Program-made: the position numbers and the translations under genes | The notes under the pieces: model-generated | What the model was told of the DNA's origin: nothing | Databases searched by the model: none | Seen by the model: the letters and a program-made list of their open reading frames with translations, nothing else | Shown here: positions 11,717-23,973 of the stretch, in pieces | How positions within the stretch are numbered: position 1 is the first letter of the stretch | Layout: each line of letters opens with the position of its first letter | Assembly: GCA_020055645.1 (NCBI GenBank) | Contig: CM034546.1 | Location: 112,065,375 to 112,129,374, forward strand | Direction of reading: 5' to 3' | Origin: Tomocerus qinae | Lineage: Eukaryota > Arthropoda > Collembola > Entomobryomorpha > Tomoceridae | DNA: 64,000 nt

Positions 11717-14700
11717 ATGGTTCCATCACGAGAATCCGGAAGTAGTCAAACAAAAGGTCATAATGATTCAAAAAGTAAAGGTTTGTCTGAACGTGAGAGG
11801 CAAAGAAGAGCGGAACTTATTGCCCGGGCCAAAGAAAGAAGGGAAGCCTTACAGAAACAGATTCGACACGAAAAGCTCTCTATGCTGTGTTCTTCATGCA
11901 TTGCCATTCTGTCGGCTTTTGTATGGCTCATTGCTGTCAGCACTAGTAACTGGTTAGTGTTTCCATTTTTATTATTTCACCGTATATTAGCCCACACATC
12001 ATAATCAATCATATTCCATAATTGTGTTTACTATATACATGTAAACACTAGAAGTGCATGCCTAAATCTATTTATTGGATGGAGAGAATGTGTAATGTAG
12101 GGTATCTATGAAAATATTAGAGTTTTTGCATAGACGATAAAGCACAATTGGCACTCTGCACAATCCTCCCTGTATGTAATTATAGCTTAGGTATTCATTT
12201 GATCCCGAAGTGTATCACATTATGTAAGATTAGCGGAGAACAAGAAAGCCATTTAGCGCTGTTATGAATGAAACTCATTCCGAGCCAGGTTAGTAATGCG
12301 ATCAGCTACGAATGCGTGATAAGTTCGTTTGCAATTTACAAGCTCGCCTAGCATACAATGAAATTTAATAATTCGCTACTCGCTCCTCTGTTCATCCTCT
12401 TCTTCCGTTGGATAACCATTTATTTTTGTATGACAGTGCCAGAAATGTTACCGCTAGGTAGGCAAGATAGGTGCTTATGTTTCTTTTGCTAGTCATAATA
12501 ATGTCTATAGCAGATACACGAATTCTTACATCATCATTTGATTTATACATTTAAGTAGGTAGATTTTCGTAGACAAATAGAATTGCCAATTTTATACGGT
12601 GCTATGTAGCTAAACAACAGTGTCCTGGAGTCCTGTCTGTCTGCCTCATTTATATCGTCAAATACTCCGTAAATAACATTGTTTAGTCCCCCAAGCAAAA
12701 ATAACATGTAAAAATAGCAAAATATTATTTACTTTGAAGGAAAGACATACACCTGCAGTCTATAGTATACTATGCTACTCATGGTGTAGTAATTTTACAA
12801 CTAGTGTTCTATTTAACAAGTTAAATAGATTAAAAATGAAAACTGAATCTTATAACTGTTGTATGCTCATTACGCATGTATACAGCATTCAGCAATGTTA
12901 AAGCGTGAAAATTGAGATTTTTGTTTATCTTAATTTTGACCAGAGGTTACAAAAAAGCCGGCTGAAATGGAACACTGAATATAGAACGAGAGCCAAAAAA
13001 TACATAGAGAATAACTCCATAGTATTATAGAATTATAGATTCCAGAAGACATCTGAACTAAATTATTAGTACAAAGGGTAGATAGTTAGCGTTGCGAAGT
13101 TTCTTCGAACTATTTGCATAAACAATTCTGATGATCATGTTATAGTCACTGGTAATTTCAGTAAGGCCGTTCCTCATCATGGTCTTTATCTAATTGTCAG
13201 TCAATAAAAGTGAGGTATCGAGTAACTGAACTTATAACTTGCAACGTTCAGCCTTGAATTTTTATATGATTTACCGTTACTTCTTGGAATTGGTGTAGTC
13301 ATTGTCATTAGTATTTCCATTCTTCAGGGGTACGCTACACATATAAGCAGATTACTGATTACATCCTATTATCTTAAACTTTAGACAGGTTGCTGAAAGT
13401 GCGGAACAATATTCTGATTTGTGATAAGCCAAAAACATGAGAAGTTGACTATCTTCTATCTGCATGCATAAGTAAACGGAAGCTTATCTGTAAGGAAGGA
13501 ACTGAAAACATTTTAAAAGTAAAAGGCATTCTTACTACCAATTGTACCTTAATGCATAAAACGATTAAATTATTACATTTGCACTTTACTAATCTGCCAC
13601 TACAAGGCTAGGCAGTTAGTGTCAGCATACATCAAAATAATTGAGGAGGTATCTTAATAATATGGTCCTTCAATAAATCATGATACTTTTGATTATATTA
13701 AGCTCCTTGATGTTGTTGATGCTACTTACCGATGACATTGTCAATATTTCAGGTACTTGGTGGAAGGGGACCAGGAAGCAGATGCTGCTACTCAAAATAT
13801 AACAGATGGAAAACTTTTTATATATAGCAATACTGGACTGTGGAAATCCTGTCGCATACTTAAATCCAATACTTCAAAACATGAAGAAGGTGAGATTACA
13901 ATATAAGTTCAAGTGATTCGGAGGAATATTAATAATTTTCATGCGTTTAGGGTATTTACACTATAAAAGTATTAAGATCATAGTAAACCTACCTTATATT
14001 TGCCACACGACATATTATACAATACAATAAGGTATGCAGATGTAAGAATGACGCGAATTTTACTACATATATTTTACAACACGAACTGCATTCTTTTATA
14101 AATAGTTGAAAAATCTTATGCATCAGATTTGTCACATCGATTTGACAGAAAATCAAAAATTTCAGACCGGTGACAACTTTTGTTAGTACCTAATTAACTT
14201 TCAATTCTGAGAAGAATTTTAGACTTTTTACTTCTGAACGTTAACGAAATACACAATCTGTAAGATTTGTTGAAGATTTAATAATTTAGTTTATCGAAAA
14301 TTACATATGGAAGCTATTTAGTATAAGTGTGAGTATATTTATTTTGTGATGTTAATAAAAGAAGTGACAGAAGTAACACGATAATAACGATAAGTGGAGG
14401 TGATTTGCCAAACATATGTAAGTCATAAAACTAGTAAAATAAATTGCAAAGTGTCTCTTGTGTTACAGCTTCATGCAAATACCATACATTCTTCCCAAGC
14501 AGAGAAGAGATTGCCAACACTCCAGGCTTGGACGAGCATGTTGTTGGTAAGATATGGATGAATAAATAATTAGATGTGAAATGCGAAGGAAATATTATCC
14601 CAGCTCATTATGTAATGCAAATAATAGTAGTAATAATTTCTTTGCCAATGTATTGCTCCATGTGTGTGTAATTGAGGAGAGTATAATTTGGAGAACTAAT

Positions 14701-15409
14701 ATTATTGGTAATATTTTTCAGATTACACTAGGACAGAAGTGTGTTTTGCGATAATCAGTTTGATACTTATGGTAATGGCGTTATTTTCTGCCTTCTACAC
14801 TTTCAAGAACTCTAGATACATGTACAAGCGTCTTGCGTCTGGCCTGTACTTTATTACTAGTAAGTTCACTCCAGTTGAATATTATAGATCAAGATCGTAA
14901 TTATTTTTATGATAAATTGTTTCACAATAGTAGTAATCATAAATTTCGTAATTAATTCGTAAGATACTGATTGAATTGCAGGTGTAAGTGTACTGGTCGT
15001 CCTAGAAGTAGTTGTGACCTCAGTTCGTTATGAAGAGTTAAATGTACCCTATAATCATCCGCCGAATTCTAAATCGACTTACGGTAATTAAATCCCTGGC
15101 ATCAATTGTTGAGTATTTAATGCAAATTCACCTGTCAAATTTGCATAATGTAGAATATCATTCCAAATCCTTGTGCACAACAAATTATACTTTGTTCTAT
15201 TGAGGAAGATATAAATCTTTAGGTACCTATAGTTAATGAATAGGTATTAATTATATTTTTATTTTATAGGATTTTCGTTTTATTTGGGGTGGAGCGTATT
15301 TCTTGTTTACCTTGTCAATGGCTGTATATTTTTGGTTCTTTCGAGAAAACGCAAAGGTGATAAAGGCCTAGGAGAAGGCGAAGATGAAGCTCAAATTATG
15401 GGGCGATAA
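11717..15409 (+). CDS. four-pass claudin/PMP22/CACNG-superfamily protein
   Basis: Six coding exons: 11717-11952, 13753-13889, 14469-14546, 14722-14859, 14982-15083 and 15270-15409; all junctions are GT-AG and keep phase, giving 276 residues. The start ATG has context AAAACGATGG. A charged N-terminus (RERQRRAELIARAKERRE, about 25-42) precedes TM1 (55-77). The first loop holds W79, an N-glycosylation site NIT (94-96), SNTGLWKSC (GLW 107-109, Cys 112) and a second Cys at 127: the superfamily signature. TM2 is 157-178, TM3 about 186-209, TM4 232-254, followed by a short basic then acidic tail. Intron 1 is 1.8 kb and shows nothing recognisable. The family works in channel regulation or cell junctions; which applies here is unknown. 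It lies 4.9 kb downstream of a distant relative on the same strand. Confidence 0.85.
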
Positions 15410-18400
15410 TGCACAAGACATATTTCTACAAATTATTATATAAGTTGATGGTAAACATCGATAACCTCATTATGAACAGTTATATGTATCATATTATATT
15501 ATATAACATGTAACATAACCATGAAAAATATTTGTATATTCAAAAAATTACTATTATTTCTATAATTTCTGTTCAATCTAACTAAATAGAATATTCTTAG
15601 CCTACAATTAACAATTAATCAAGTATGAATGAGAATGCTAGTTTAGGTGCACCCAGAATATAATAACGTTGTAATTAGTAGTTTTCATTTTTGCTACCCG
15701 ACTGTATTGAACCAAAACCATGCCAAGTATGAAACTGCAATGACCTTCCTTCTGGTGTTCTAAATACACCAAAATCTCACATTAAAACCAATTCAAATAT
15801 TTTATAACCTGCTTTTGATATCCTTATAGGTCATTTTCATAAGCTAATTGCTGTACAGTGTGAACTTGCACCTGTCAATTAAGTATATAGTCAATGATTC
15901 TTGATGTACCCATATTATATTCACATATCATATCTTTGTGTACAAACTCTAATATCAACTTTAGTTTCTTGTCATGTAATTTGTTTGATATGATTCTCAT
16001 GCAAGTGAATTTACACTTGAATCCCACAAGGACTATAATACATTATTTGTTTGTGAGCAATAACAACATTTGTTCTCTTGAACAATTAAAACTTACGGAC
16101 AAGTTATTTATTTGGACATGTTTGATAGTTTCAGTAGCTACACCTTAAGAGTAATAAATGGTACCTGTTCCCAAAATGAGAAGAACTAGGACTACACCAA
16201 TAAATCAACCTTCAGTGCCAAGCATCTATAAAATAAGCTAGGGTGTTTCTTTTATAAGATTGATGTGAGGTTTCCTATCCATGACATGCATTTTTGTGTA
16301 CCATTTACGAGTATCTTATAATATTACATCAGCCTAATTTCTCTGTCTTTATATCTTTGATATGTGCTAATGCTAAAGTAGTTCATTTTCCTCTGAGAAT
16401 GTTGGACGAGGTGAGATATGATTATACACTACAATCTTTCATATGTTATCATGGATATAACTGTATATATTCCTTCCTTTATGTGAATCTCTAATAAATG
16501 GTTTTCCAATATTAATAAGATGTCTTCTTATCTCAATGAAACTTTTCTTTAAGTTCACATTATAAATTCTCATGGCTATGGCTATTTAATGTACATGTTA
16601 CATATTCATTCTATTGTGTACATTTCTTAACAAAATCTGCATTATGTGCAACCAATTTGTCTTGGTAAGCACATTGCATTAAGCAAGAACGTAATCTTCA
16701 CAAGATTTACTTGAAACTGAAACAGTAATAAAAAGCAGCTGTCGAAAGCACTACAATTCTTCACACTGCCAGGTTTAAAGCTGCAATTGAGGGCTACTCT
16801 TGATTTTGATGACAAAATTTTGCATAAAGGCCAATATACTACTGCTCTTGGTTCTATAAAAATTCACTATAAATCATAAACAGCAGAAAATGGTACATGA
16901 AGATAATATGACACAATGTATAAGATAAATAATACAAGTAAAAAATTGAGATTTTAAGGCTAAACCTTTTTACGGGCTTTATAGCACCAAAGCACGATTA
17001 GCAATCTATAGTACTTCTACACCATACTATTGAGTAACAAGATTGAGGTATTCTGCATTCAGTAAATCCAGGACAAATTTTTTCCCTACAAATTGCAAAA
17101 AAACGTTGCCCAAATATTTCAAGCTTTACATAACGGTTAGATTGCTCTCTGTACTTTATTTATGCAAGTCTAGACAATGAAAAAGCAAAATGGGTTAAGA
17201 ATATAATGCATGTAGGTAATAAATACAATACATTTATCATTACATATGTTTTTCTTGAGTAAAATCCTTTTCTGACCCATATGAATGCCTCAAATTGTAT
17301 GCAAATGCTATCTGTCAGATAATTGTAATGATATTAATAATTACAAACATAATTATGGAACGGTGACATATTATTAGTTTACAATGTAGTTAAGTTTTAG
17401 AGCGGTTATGAAATCTTTTGGTTAGGTACTACATAGATGCGGCTGGGAAATTGTGGATTTATGTTCACGTACAAATTGATTCAACAGTGAATGTTCCAAT
17501 AACTGAAACCAATTAGCGGAATATACTGCAATGCATCACGTAGGATTTATTCAAATGCAAATCACACATGTATTTGCATATCATCTCAAAGTACAATTGC
17601 TGCGTGGTTGTTTGTACTCGTCTAGTATTTTGCATTGTGAAAATGGAAAATGTTTCTATCAGAGTAGATATAAATCAATGTTTGAGAGTTTGAGCACAGA
17701 TACCACAATTTTCCTTTGTACAATTTCCCTAAATGTATATGTACATTCGCATCGTTCCACATGACCGAGTAACGCAGAAGTACATAGTGCATATTCTTTG
17801 GAGCAGACATTGCTAATGCATTGTTACATGTCTTTTGAGCAAAGGAAGAGTAGATTTTACATCACATATCACTGCATGTGCATGTGGTGTAAATAATGTA
17901 ATTCAAAACTCTATACGGCTCTATCAAGAAGATTGAATAATTAAGCACATAACATAAAGGACAGCGAACCAATTACTTTCAGCATTTCTTTGCTTCTGTA
18001 CTCCAACTACGCAGTACTCATCAATTAACTTTTGTGTGCAGACTCTCAAGTCCCTCAGTCTCCTAAATGAGAACGGAAGAGTGAAATGAAAGTATTTTTG
18101 TATTAAGGTATACCTATCTAGCAGACATCACTCAACTCAGTTCAATTAGTCAGCCATACATTAATGAAAGCAGTAGCAATGCCGCCTAGTCACAAGTTGC
18201 TACCACGAATTATGTGAACATGTGTATTCTTTATGAAAACTGACGCTACTTCATTCTATAAGCCTTACCTAATTACTTACATCATGCAAAATGAGTACAA
18301 TGAAAATCACAGAGTGTTAAATCAAAATTAGAGGTCGTAGCTACGTTTTAGTGCTGTATTACATAGATCCATGTGTCCTACTTGATTATGCTTCCATTTT

Positions 18401-18540
18401 TATACCTCTATACACTAATATTACTGAGGATATCAATTCTAACTCGCCTGTACCTCGAGTCTGCCTTATGGAATCACACATCATGTATGTCCGTTACCAG
18501 CAGAACCCATGAAGACTCTAATGCAGTTTTCTTGCAAAAA
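15410..18540. other. 3' UTR and AT-rich intergenic DNA
   Basis: AATAAA-type words occur near 16153, 16199 and 16493 and could end the preceding transcript. Short frames (15894-16148, 16294-16494, 17531-17764 and others) carry no recognisable protein. No further structure is seen. Confidence 0.4.
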
Positions 18541-18770
18541 TATTGCTATTAATCATAAAAATACTTGCGAATTCATAAAAATACATTCAAATTCATGAAA
18601 TTACATGTGAACTCATATTCTAATTCATGTATTCACATGCGTTTTTATGAAAATGTATGCGAATTTATGATTTCGCATGTGTTTTCCATGAAAACGTACG
18701 GGAATTCATGAAAACGTGCGTGAATTCATGAAACTACATGTAATTTCTTCCAAATTCATGAATAATTTAG
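18541..18770. repeat. degenerate minisatellite, unit about 20 bp
   Basis: Words like AATTCATGAAAACGTGCGTG recur with substitutions: AATTCATAAAAATACATTC, AATTCATGAAATTACATG, AATTTATGATTTCGCATG and GAATTCATGAAAACG. Near-identical adjacent units lie at about 18700-18745. The array is old and diverged at its left end. Confidence 0.65.
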
Positions 18771-18836
18771 CGCTTTTAGGAGTTTAAAACTGACATGTAA
18801 TTTTTGTTTGATATTTGTATGTTAGTGTACACTGGT

Positions 18837-19105
18837 TTTGGTTTTCGGATGAATATTAATATTTCTGTTTCGAATGATATTGTGTTTGTTTATATAGGTT
18901 TAAGTTTTCAGATGAATATTAATATTTCTAGACTTTGTCTGATGTTATATTAGTGTATATAGGTTAAGGTTTTCGGTTGAATATTAATGTTTCTAGGTTT
19001 CAAATGATGTTAGTGTCTATAGGTTATGAATATTAACGTTCCTTGGTTTGAGATGATAGTATGCCTTTAATCTTTAGGTTTTCAGGTGAATATTAATATT
19101 TTAAG
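18837..19105. repeat. diverged minisatellite, unit about 60 bp, five copies
   Basis: GTTTTCGGATGAATATTAAT and variants recur at about 18840, 18904, 18968, 19025 (5' part lost) and 19078, each followed by a TTTCTAGGTTTCAAATGAT-like word and often by a TATATAGGTT word. Spacing is 54-64 bases. It lies directly beside the 20-bp array but has a different unit. Confidence 0.65.
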
Positions 19106-21837
19106 TGCTTCGCATAACTGTGTAATATTTTATTATGTATGTAGGTGAGGTCTCAATCTCAATGTGGGCGAGTTTCTTGTTACGGCTGGGAGTTGTTTAA
19201 TACCAAGCTATGAGCTTAATTCTTAGGTACAAGTTGTATATATGTAGGTAACTATGTAGTACAGTGTATTTGTATTACGTCCTGTGCCAATGCGGTTAAT
19301 ATTTAATTACTACAGAGAGATAGGATCTATGACTGTGTGTATTGCACAGTTTGTCCATTAGAAGCTTTGGTTTTATCCCCAGAGGTCTACGAAGTACTTA
19401 TAAAGCAATCTATCTGCTCATTCAGTCGCAATTTGGTTCTGTTCTGTATCTGCTCCTAGTTTCTACTGCGGTGTGTGGGAAATCAAAGGCGATCAAAGCG
19501 AACTAGAGAATTAAGATGCATTAAAACTTCCTGTTTGAAATGCAATTGCAATGGTACTACTATGTGGTCTACCCATATCTACTGCACCCAGCATTGCTGC
19601 AAAGGGATCAAAGTACTACGACTACTTTAGGTAACTAATTGCGAGGTAGTGAACGGCTGCTTTGCACTTTGCTACTCGTGCGCTCCTGTTGTGTTGCAAA
19701 TCCAATCTCTTGTCCTATGAACATTTACATAGAGGAACATATTGTACGAATAAAAGGAGAAAACTTGGCTAAAAACTTACGAATACTGCGAATGCATTGT
19801 TTACAATGAGAGTCTCATTTTGTTGGTTACATATTACGTAGGTACAGCTCAGAAGTTACAGAATGCTACTAAAAATAGTAAATATGCGCACCACAACTGC
19901 TGCACTACAAGTTTTGGCGTTCTCATTCAGAGGTGCAGGGCAGGGTGCAAGTCAAATGACCATATAGAAACAATTCAGTCTACTATACGTAAATAAACTA
20001 TAATAAAGTATATAATTTAAACACCTAGCCTTGTACCTGAATTATATATCCCATAACTTATACTATGTAATGCTATATCATATCCAACATGCATTGTATG
20101 CATGAAAGTGTAAGTAGTGTGGAGAGTAGTAAACACGATAACAATATTTAAGATAGGTAAGTAAGGAGTAACATGCATTAGTTTTACACACTTCCCCTAT
20201 TATTGAGGTGTTTTATTACTACAGGTACTACTACTAAGTAAACTGCCAATAGTTATTTAGCTTGCTATGTCAAATGTTATTTTCATTGCTGCAATAATGT
20301 GTCTACTCAGCGGATAATGCTAAAGTTAGCTTCACCATATCAGACTGTGCTATTTGATCCTGCTAACATAATTTGTTACATTATTTGAAACATTTTGAGT
20401 GCTAATGCTACTATACGTACCAAATACGTTCAAATCTTAGTAGAGTGATACCCTATACAAGCAATGTACTAATAAAAATAATATTGTACTACCTAGTAGT
20501 ATATATCTAGTGCATTGGAGTAGTTGGGTGAAATGACCAAGATTTCAATCTCCTTTGGTATAGTTTAACTTGAATTGAGCTACTACTCAGATAGGTAGTT
20601 AGATTGAAAAATAAGGAAATCCATAAACATTCGAAGAAATAATGGTTACTCACAAGTCAGAACAGTTTTTCGCTGCTGTGCGGAACAGATAACGATACCT
20701 GTTACTGTGTCTTGACAGCATTTGCTCTGGACACACTGTAAATAACAGGCTAACTGGTTGAACTAATTGTAAGTAGCTTAGCATGTGTTACGTCAATCCA
20801 TATAGATTCACATACAATAAAATCTAATAATTCATCAATGAAACATAACAATCACATTGGGAGTGAAGACATGTAGTGAATATGTGTAAGTACTCGAACT
20901 TTACTGAAGACATCACCCAGTCACATCACGTTATCACATCTTGCCCTCTGCATAGTTGAACTATAGCTACTACTCGTCGCAAGCAAGGTGAGTTATAGTT
21001 TTTGATTGGACATTAAAAACATTTCTTGCATTATAATAAAATAGTGTATATTGCTGTATGTTTAAATAGGTATAGAGATTCAGAGGAAACTGAACAGGAA
21101 CAACAAACAGAATAGAAATGGTGCGAAAGTGACTTGGCAAGTTGATAGACTAGTTCATCAGCTGCACGTCACAGAAGCCTTCACCAGCAGATCTTTAAGT
21201 TCTTCAAATGTGCATTGATTCTCATACCTTATGGACAGTTCTTCTCTTTACTTTCGTCCACCAACATTTTCCTTTCTGCAATTTGCGAAACGTTCCTCTT
21301 GACACGCTATGGGCTAGACACACGCTACTCTGTTATAACTCCCGTGCCTACTCCAATTCTCCTACTATTATAACATTTTTAATTTATTTACCTACAATAT
21401 AAAAGGAAGCTACAAAGTGATAAAGTGTTTATTCTAGTCCTATTTATACATTTAGCATATTTAAGTGCCTATCCAACAAAGTCAAAAGAATTGAAATCTT
21501 TGTGAAATTCTTTTGTGAATTATAATTGTAAGTTATAGTAAACACATAGGTATACATGTATTTCTGGTCTCTAATAGAGTGTGCATTCCTGTTTGTGTGT
21601 ATACTAAACGAAAACCTGTAAGTGATTGACAGAAATGTTCCTAATTACCAAGAGCTCGAAAAACTCTTGTTTTTAATGTAATATTTAAGTGAAAACGAAA
21701 GTTGATAAACAAAGCATTTTAAAACGGAGCAAAAAACACTCCTGAAGCTAATTAACTATTAAGTATTGACTACCTGTGTAATTGAAATGTTGAGAATGGG
21801 ATTCTTCTGAGCTGGGTCGTTGATAAGCTGATTCAAT
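19106..21837. other. intergenic DNA upstream of the acyltransferase gene
   Basis: AT-rich with no supported coding segment. An in-frame TGA at 21829-21831 lies just before the acyltransferase start, so that gene begins at its annotated ATG unless an upstream splice exists. Confidence 0.4.
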
Positions 21838-23694
21838 ATGAGCCCTCCACTATCTTCGTTAATTTTTGGCAGTAAAGCCATCACAGCAGTGTCTGAAAAT
21901 GAGAAAAGTGATAAAAGTGTGAGTGATAATGTGTTCAAAAGGTTTGTGAAAATCAATATTCCCGCAAATAATGAGCAGGAAAATACGAGTGTGAAAGATG
22001 TAAAAAATGTACATTTTGAACAGAAGGAATATTTTATAATAGATGCTCTAAAATGCACAATTTGCTATATAGCTGGGCTTTTGCTGTTGACTTCTTTAGT
22101 TTTCGCTGTAGTGTCAAGTTGGTTTCTTCGTTGTGTTGTGCGTCTTATTTTCATAGTTTTCTACAAGAGGGAAATCCGGCTGATCGAAAGAGGAGCGGAT
22201 GCATGTTGGGCTGTGGAAACTGGTATCGGGGCATCGGGTTCTAATATTGTGTTAGGATTAAAATGCATAGGGCTTCCTGAGTTGGAGACTATAATGGACA
22301 TATTTGACAAACGAGTTCTTAATCTGCGAACCGACATCAGTAATAAGTCTCGTGTAAACGAAGAGTCAGACCCTGAGATTTACGAGCCATATGAAAAGCT
22401 ACGTTGGATCGTTATTGAAAAGTTTCTTTTCTTCTGCTGGAAGAAGGATAAGGAATTTTCCATAAAAAATCACTTTGCGTTTGAAGAGATCAACAGTGAT
22501 GACAATTTAGACCGGAGAGTGCAATCAATATGTGAACATTATTTAGGTAAAAGGCTGAGTCGGTCTAAACCGCAGTGGCGAGTTCGAATTGTGAGTCGGC
22601 GAAATAATGGATGCGGGGGAATCCCTGAGTATGCAATAATCTTTTGCATTCATCATTCGTACGGGGACGGTATGAGTTGGCTCCAAATGCTTCGCTACGC
22701 CTTTGCAGACAAACCTTTTAAATTGTCTCTGGAACTGATGCCAAAGTCCACAGGTGACAACAACAACAACAACATAGTTAAACGGTTGAAGAAAGGAGTC
22801 AAGATCGCATTTTTATTCCCGCATCACTTTGCTACTCAGATAATGTACATGTGCAGGGAGTCGAATGCGTTCCACCATAAATTCGTAAAGCAAAACAAGA
22901 CTTGCCGTTGGACAAATGGTTTATCCCTGCAGAAAATCAAATCTGTTAGGCTTCCGGTTACTCAAGAAGTTGGCAACGACTCAAGCGCTAAGCCTGCATT
23001 TACAGGAGTTGTTATGTCATGTCTTACCTCAGCTTTTACACAATCTTATCTAGATTGCAAAGCACAAGTTCCTTTTAACATTCTGGCGAGTGTACCTTAT
23101 GTGGTCCTTCCCTATGAAAGTCTCCGTCCTCTAAACCACTTTTATGTTTGTCTACTGCCATTCCCCACCCACGAAGCAAATTCGGCAAAAAGACTCGCCA
23201 AAAGTAATTCCTATGCCAAATCCTTTAATCATCCCATTAGAAAAGATGTTAATCTCATTGTGTCTCACATGTGCGGGACTGTCATCACTCCCTTGCAAAA
23301 GCTAATGGGCATTTCGGCAAGAGCGACTTTAGCTCTTTCTAATCTCCCTGGCCCAGTTGAGAAAATGACTATTTGCAATGGGCATGATGTCACCAATCTC
23401 ATGCTCTTCCCACCCATGAAATTTAGAACTGCAATTGTCATTGGTCTATTCAGCTACATGGACCAGCTCAACATGTCCATCACTGTAGACCACACACTCA
23501 ATCCTAATCCTGCTTTTGTCAATCGATTTCTCCACTACGTTGAGCAAGAGTTGCACTTCTTGGCCGAAAATGACGACTCCTCCGGTGACGACAAGCAACC
23601 TTCCCATCCAAGGATAACCACTCCTAACCCTGTCATAATCGACATCAATAACAATAATAAGTCTGAAGTTGCAGAAGATAAATGTTACCCTTAA
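21838..23694 (+). CDS. intronless wax ester synthase/diacylglycerol acyltransferase-like protein
   Basis: One uninterrupted 618-codon frame. After a polar N-terminus, a hydrophobic segment (about 66-109) should anchor it in a membrane. The acyltransferase hallmark HHxxxDG is present as HHSYGDG (272-278), after KPQWRVRIV (254-262), the usual P-x-W-R strand. The C-terminal WS/DGAT domain is recognisable by SNLPGP (501-506), the strand LFSYMDQLNMSITVD and the helix before the tail. The family joins fatty acyl-CoA to fatty alcohols (wax esters) or to diacylglycerol (triacylglycerol), typically at the endoplasmic reticulum; here substrates are inferred, perhaps cuticular lipids. Both catalytic His residues are intact. 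The tail is acidic, then Asn-rich. The absence of introns contrasts with every other complete gene in the window. Polyadenylation signal at 23968. Confidence 0.93.
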   Translation: MSPPLSSLIFGSKAITAVSENEKSDKSVSDNVFKRFVKINIPANNEQENTSVKDVKNVHFEQKEYFIIDALKCTICYIAGLLLLTSLVFAVVSSWFLRCVVRLIFIVFYKREIRLIERGADACWAVETGIGASGSNIVLGLKCIGLPELETIMDIFDKRVLNLRTDISNKSRVNEESDPEIYEPYEKLRWIVIEKFLFFCWKKDKEFSIKNHFAFEEINSDDNLDRRVQSICEHYLGKRLSRSKPQWRVRIVSRRNNGCGGIPEYAIIFCIHHSYGDGMSWLQMLRYAFADKPFKLSLELMPKSTGDNNNNNIVKRLKKGVKIAFLFPHHFATQIMYMCRESNAFHHKFVKQNKTCRWTNGLSLQKIKSVRLPVTQEVGNDSSAKPAFTGVVMSCLTSAFTQSYLDCKAQVPFNILASVPYVVLPYESLRPLNHFYVCLLPFPTHEANSAKRLAKSNSYAKSFNHPIRKDVNLIVSHMCGTVITPLQKLMGISARATLALSNLPGPVEKMTICNGHDVTNLMLFPPMKFRTAIVIGLFSYMDQLNMSITVDHTLNPNPAFVNRFLHYVEQELHFLAENDDSSGDDKQPSHPRITTPNPVIIDINNNNKSEVAEDKCYP

Positions 23695-23967
23695 TCAACA
23701 CTTCGTTTCAAACATTTTCTGTAATTGCAATCTACCATAATTACCTGAGAATCATTTTTACATATTAACATCATCATTTGTAAATATGATCAAGTAATCT
23801 TTCGCGACTGTTTTGTAACCAATTTTGTATCGACTACAACTTGAATCTTGCTACATCTACTGCTCCATGCATGCTCCTACACTATATATAATATAACATA
23901 GATAGTACTATGTAAATGTAACTGTAGTAATTACAGTGTTACAATACCAAGTGAACTTGGAATCCTA

Positions 23968-23973
23968 AATAAA
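23968..23973 (+). terminator. polyadenylation signal of the acyltransferase gene
   Basis: AATAAA lies 274 bases past the stop codon in AT-rich sequence. It is the first good signal on this strand after the gene. Confidence 0.5.
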
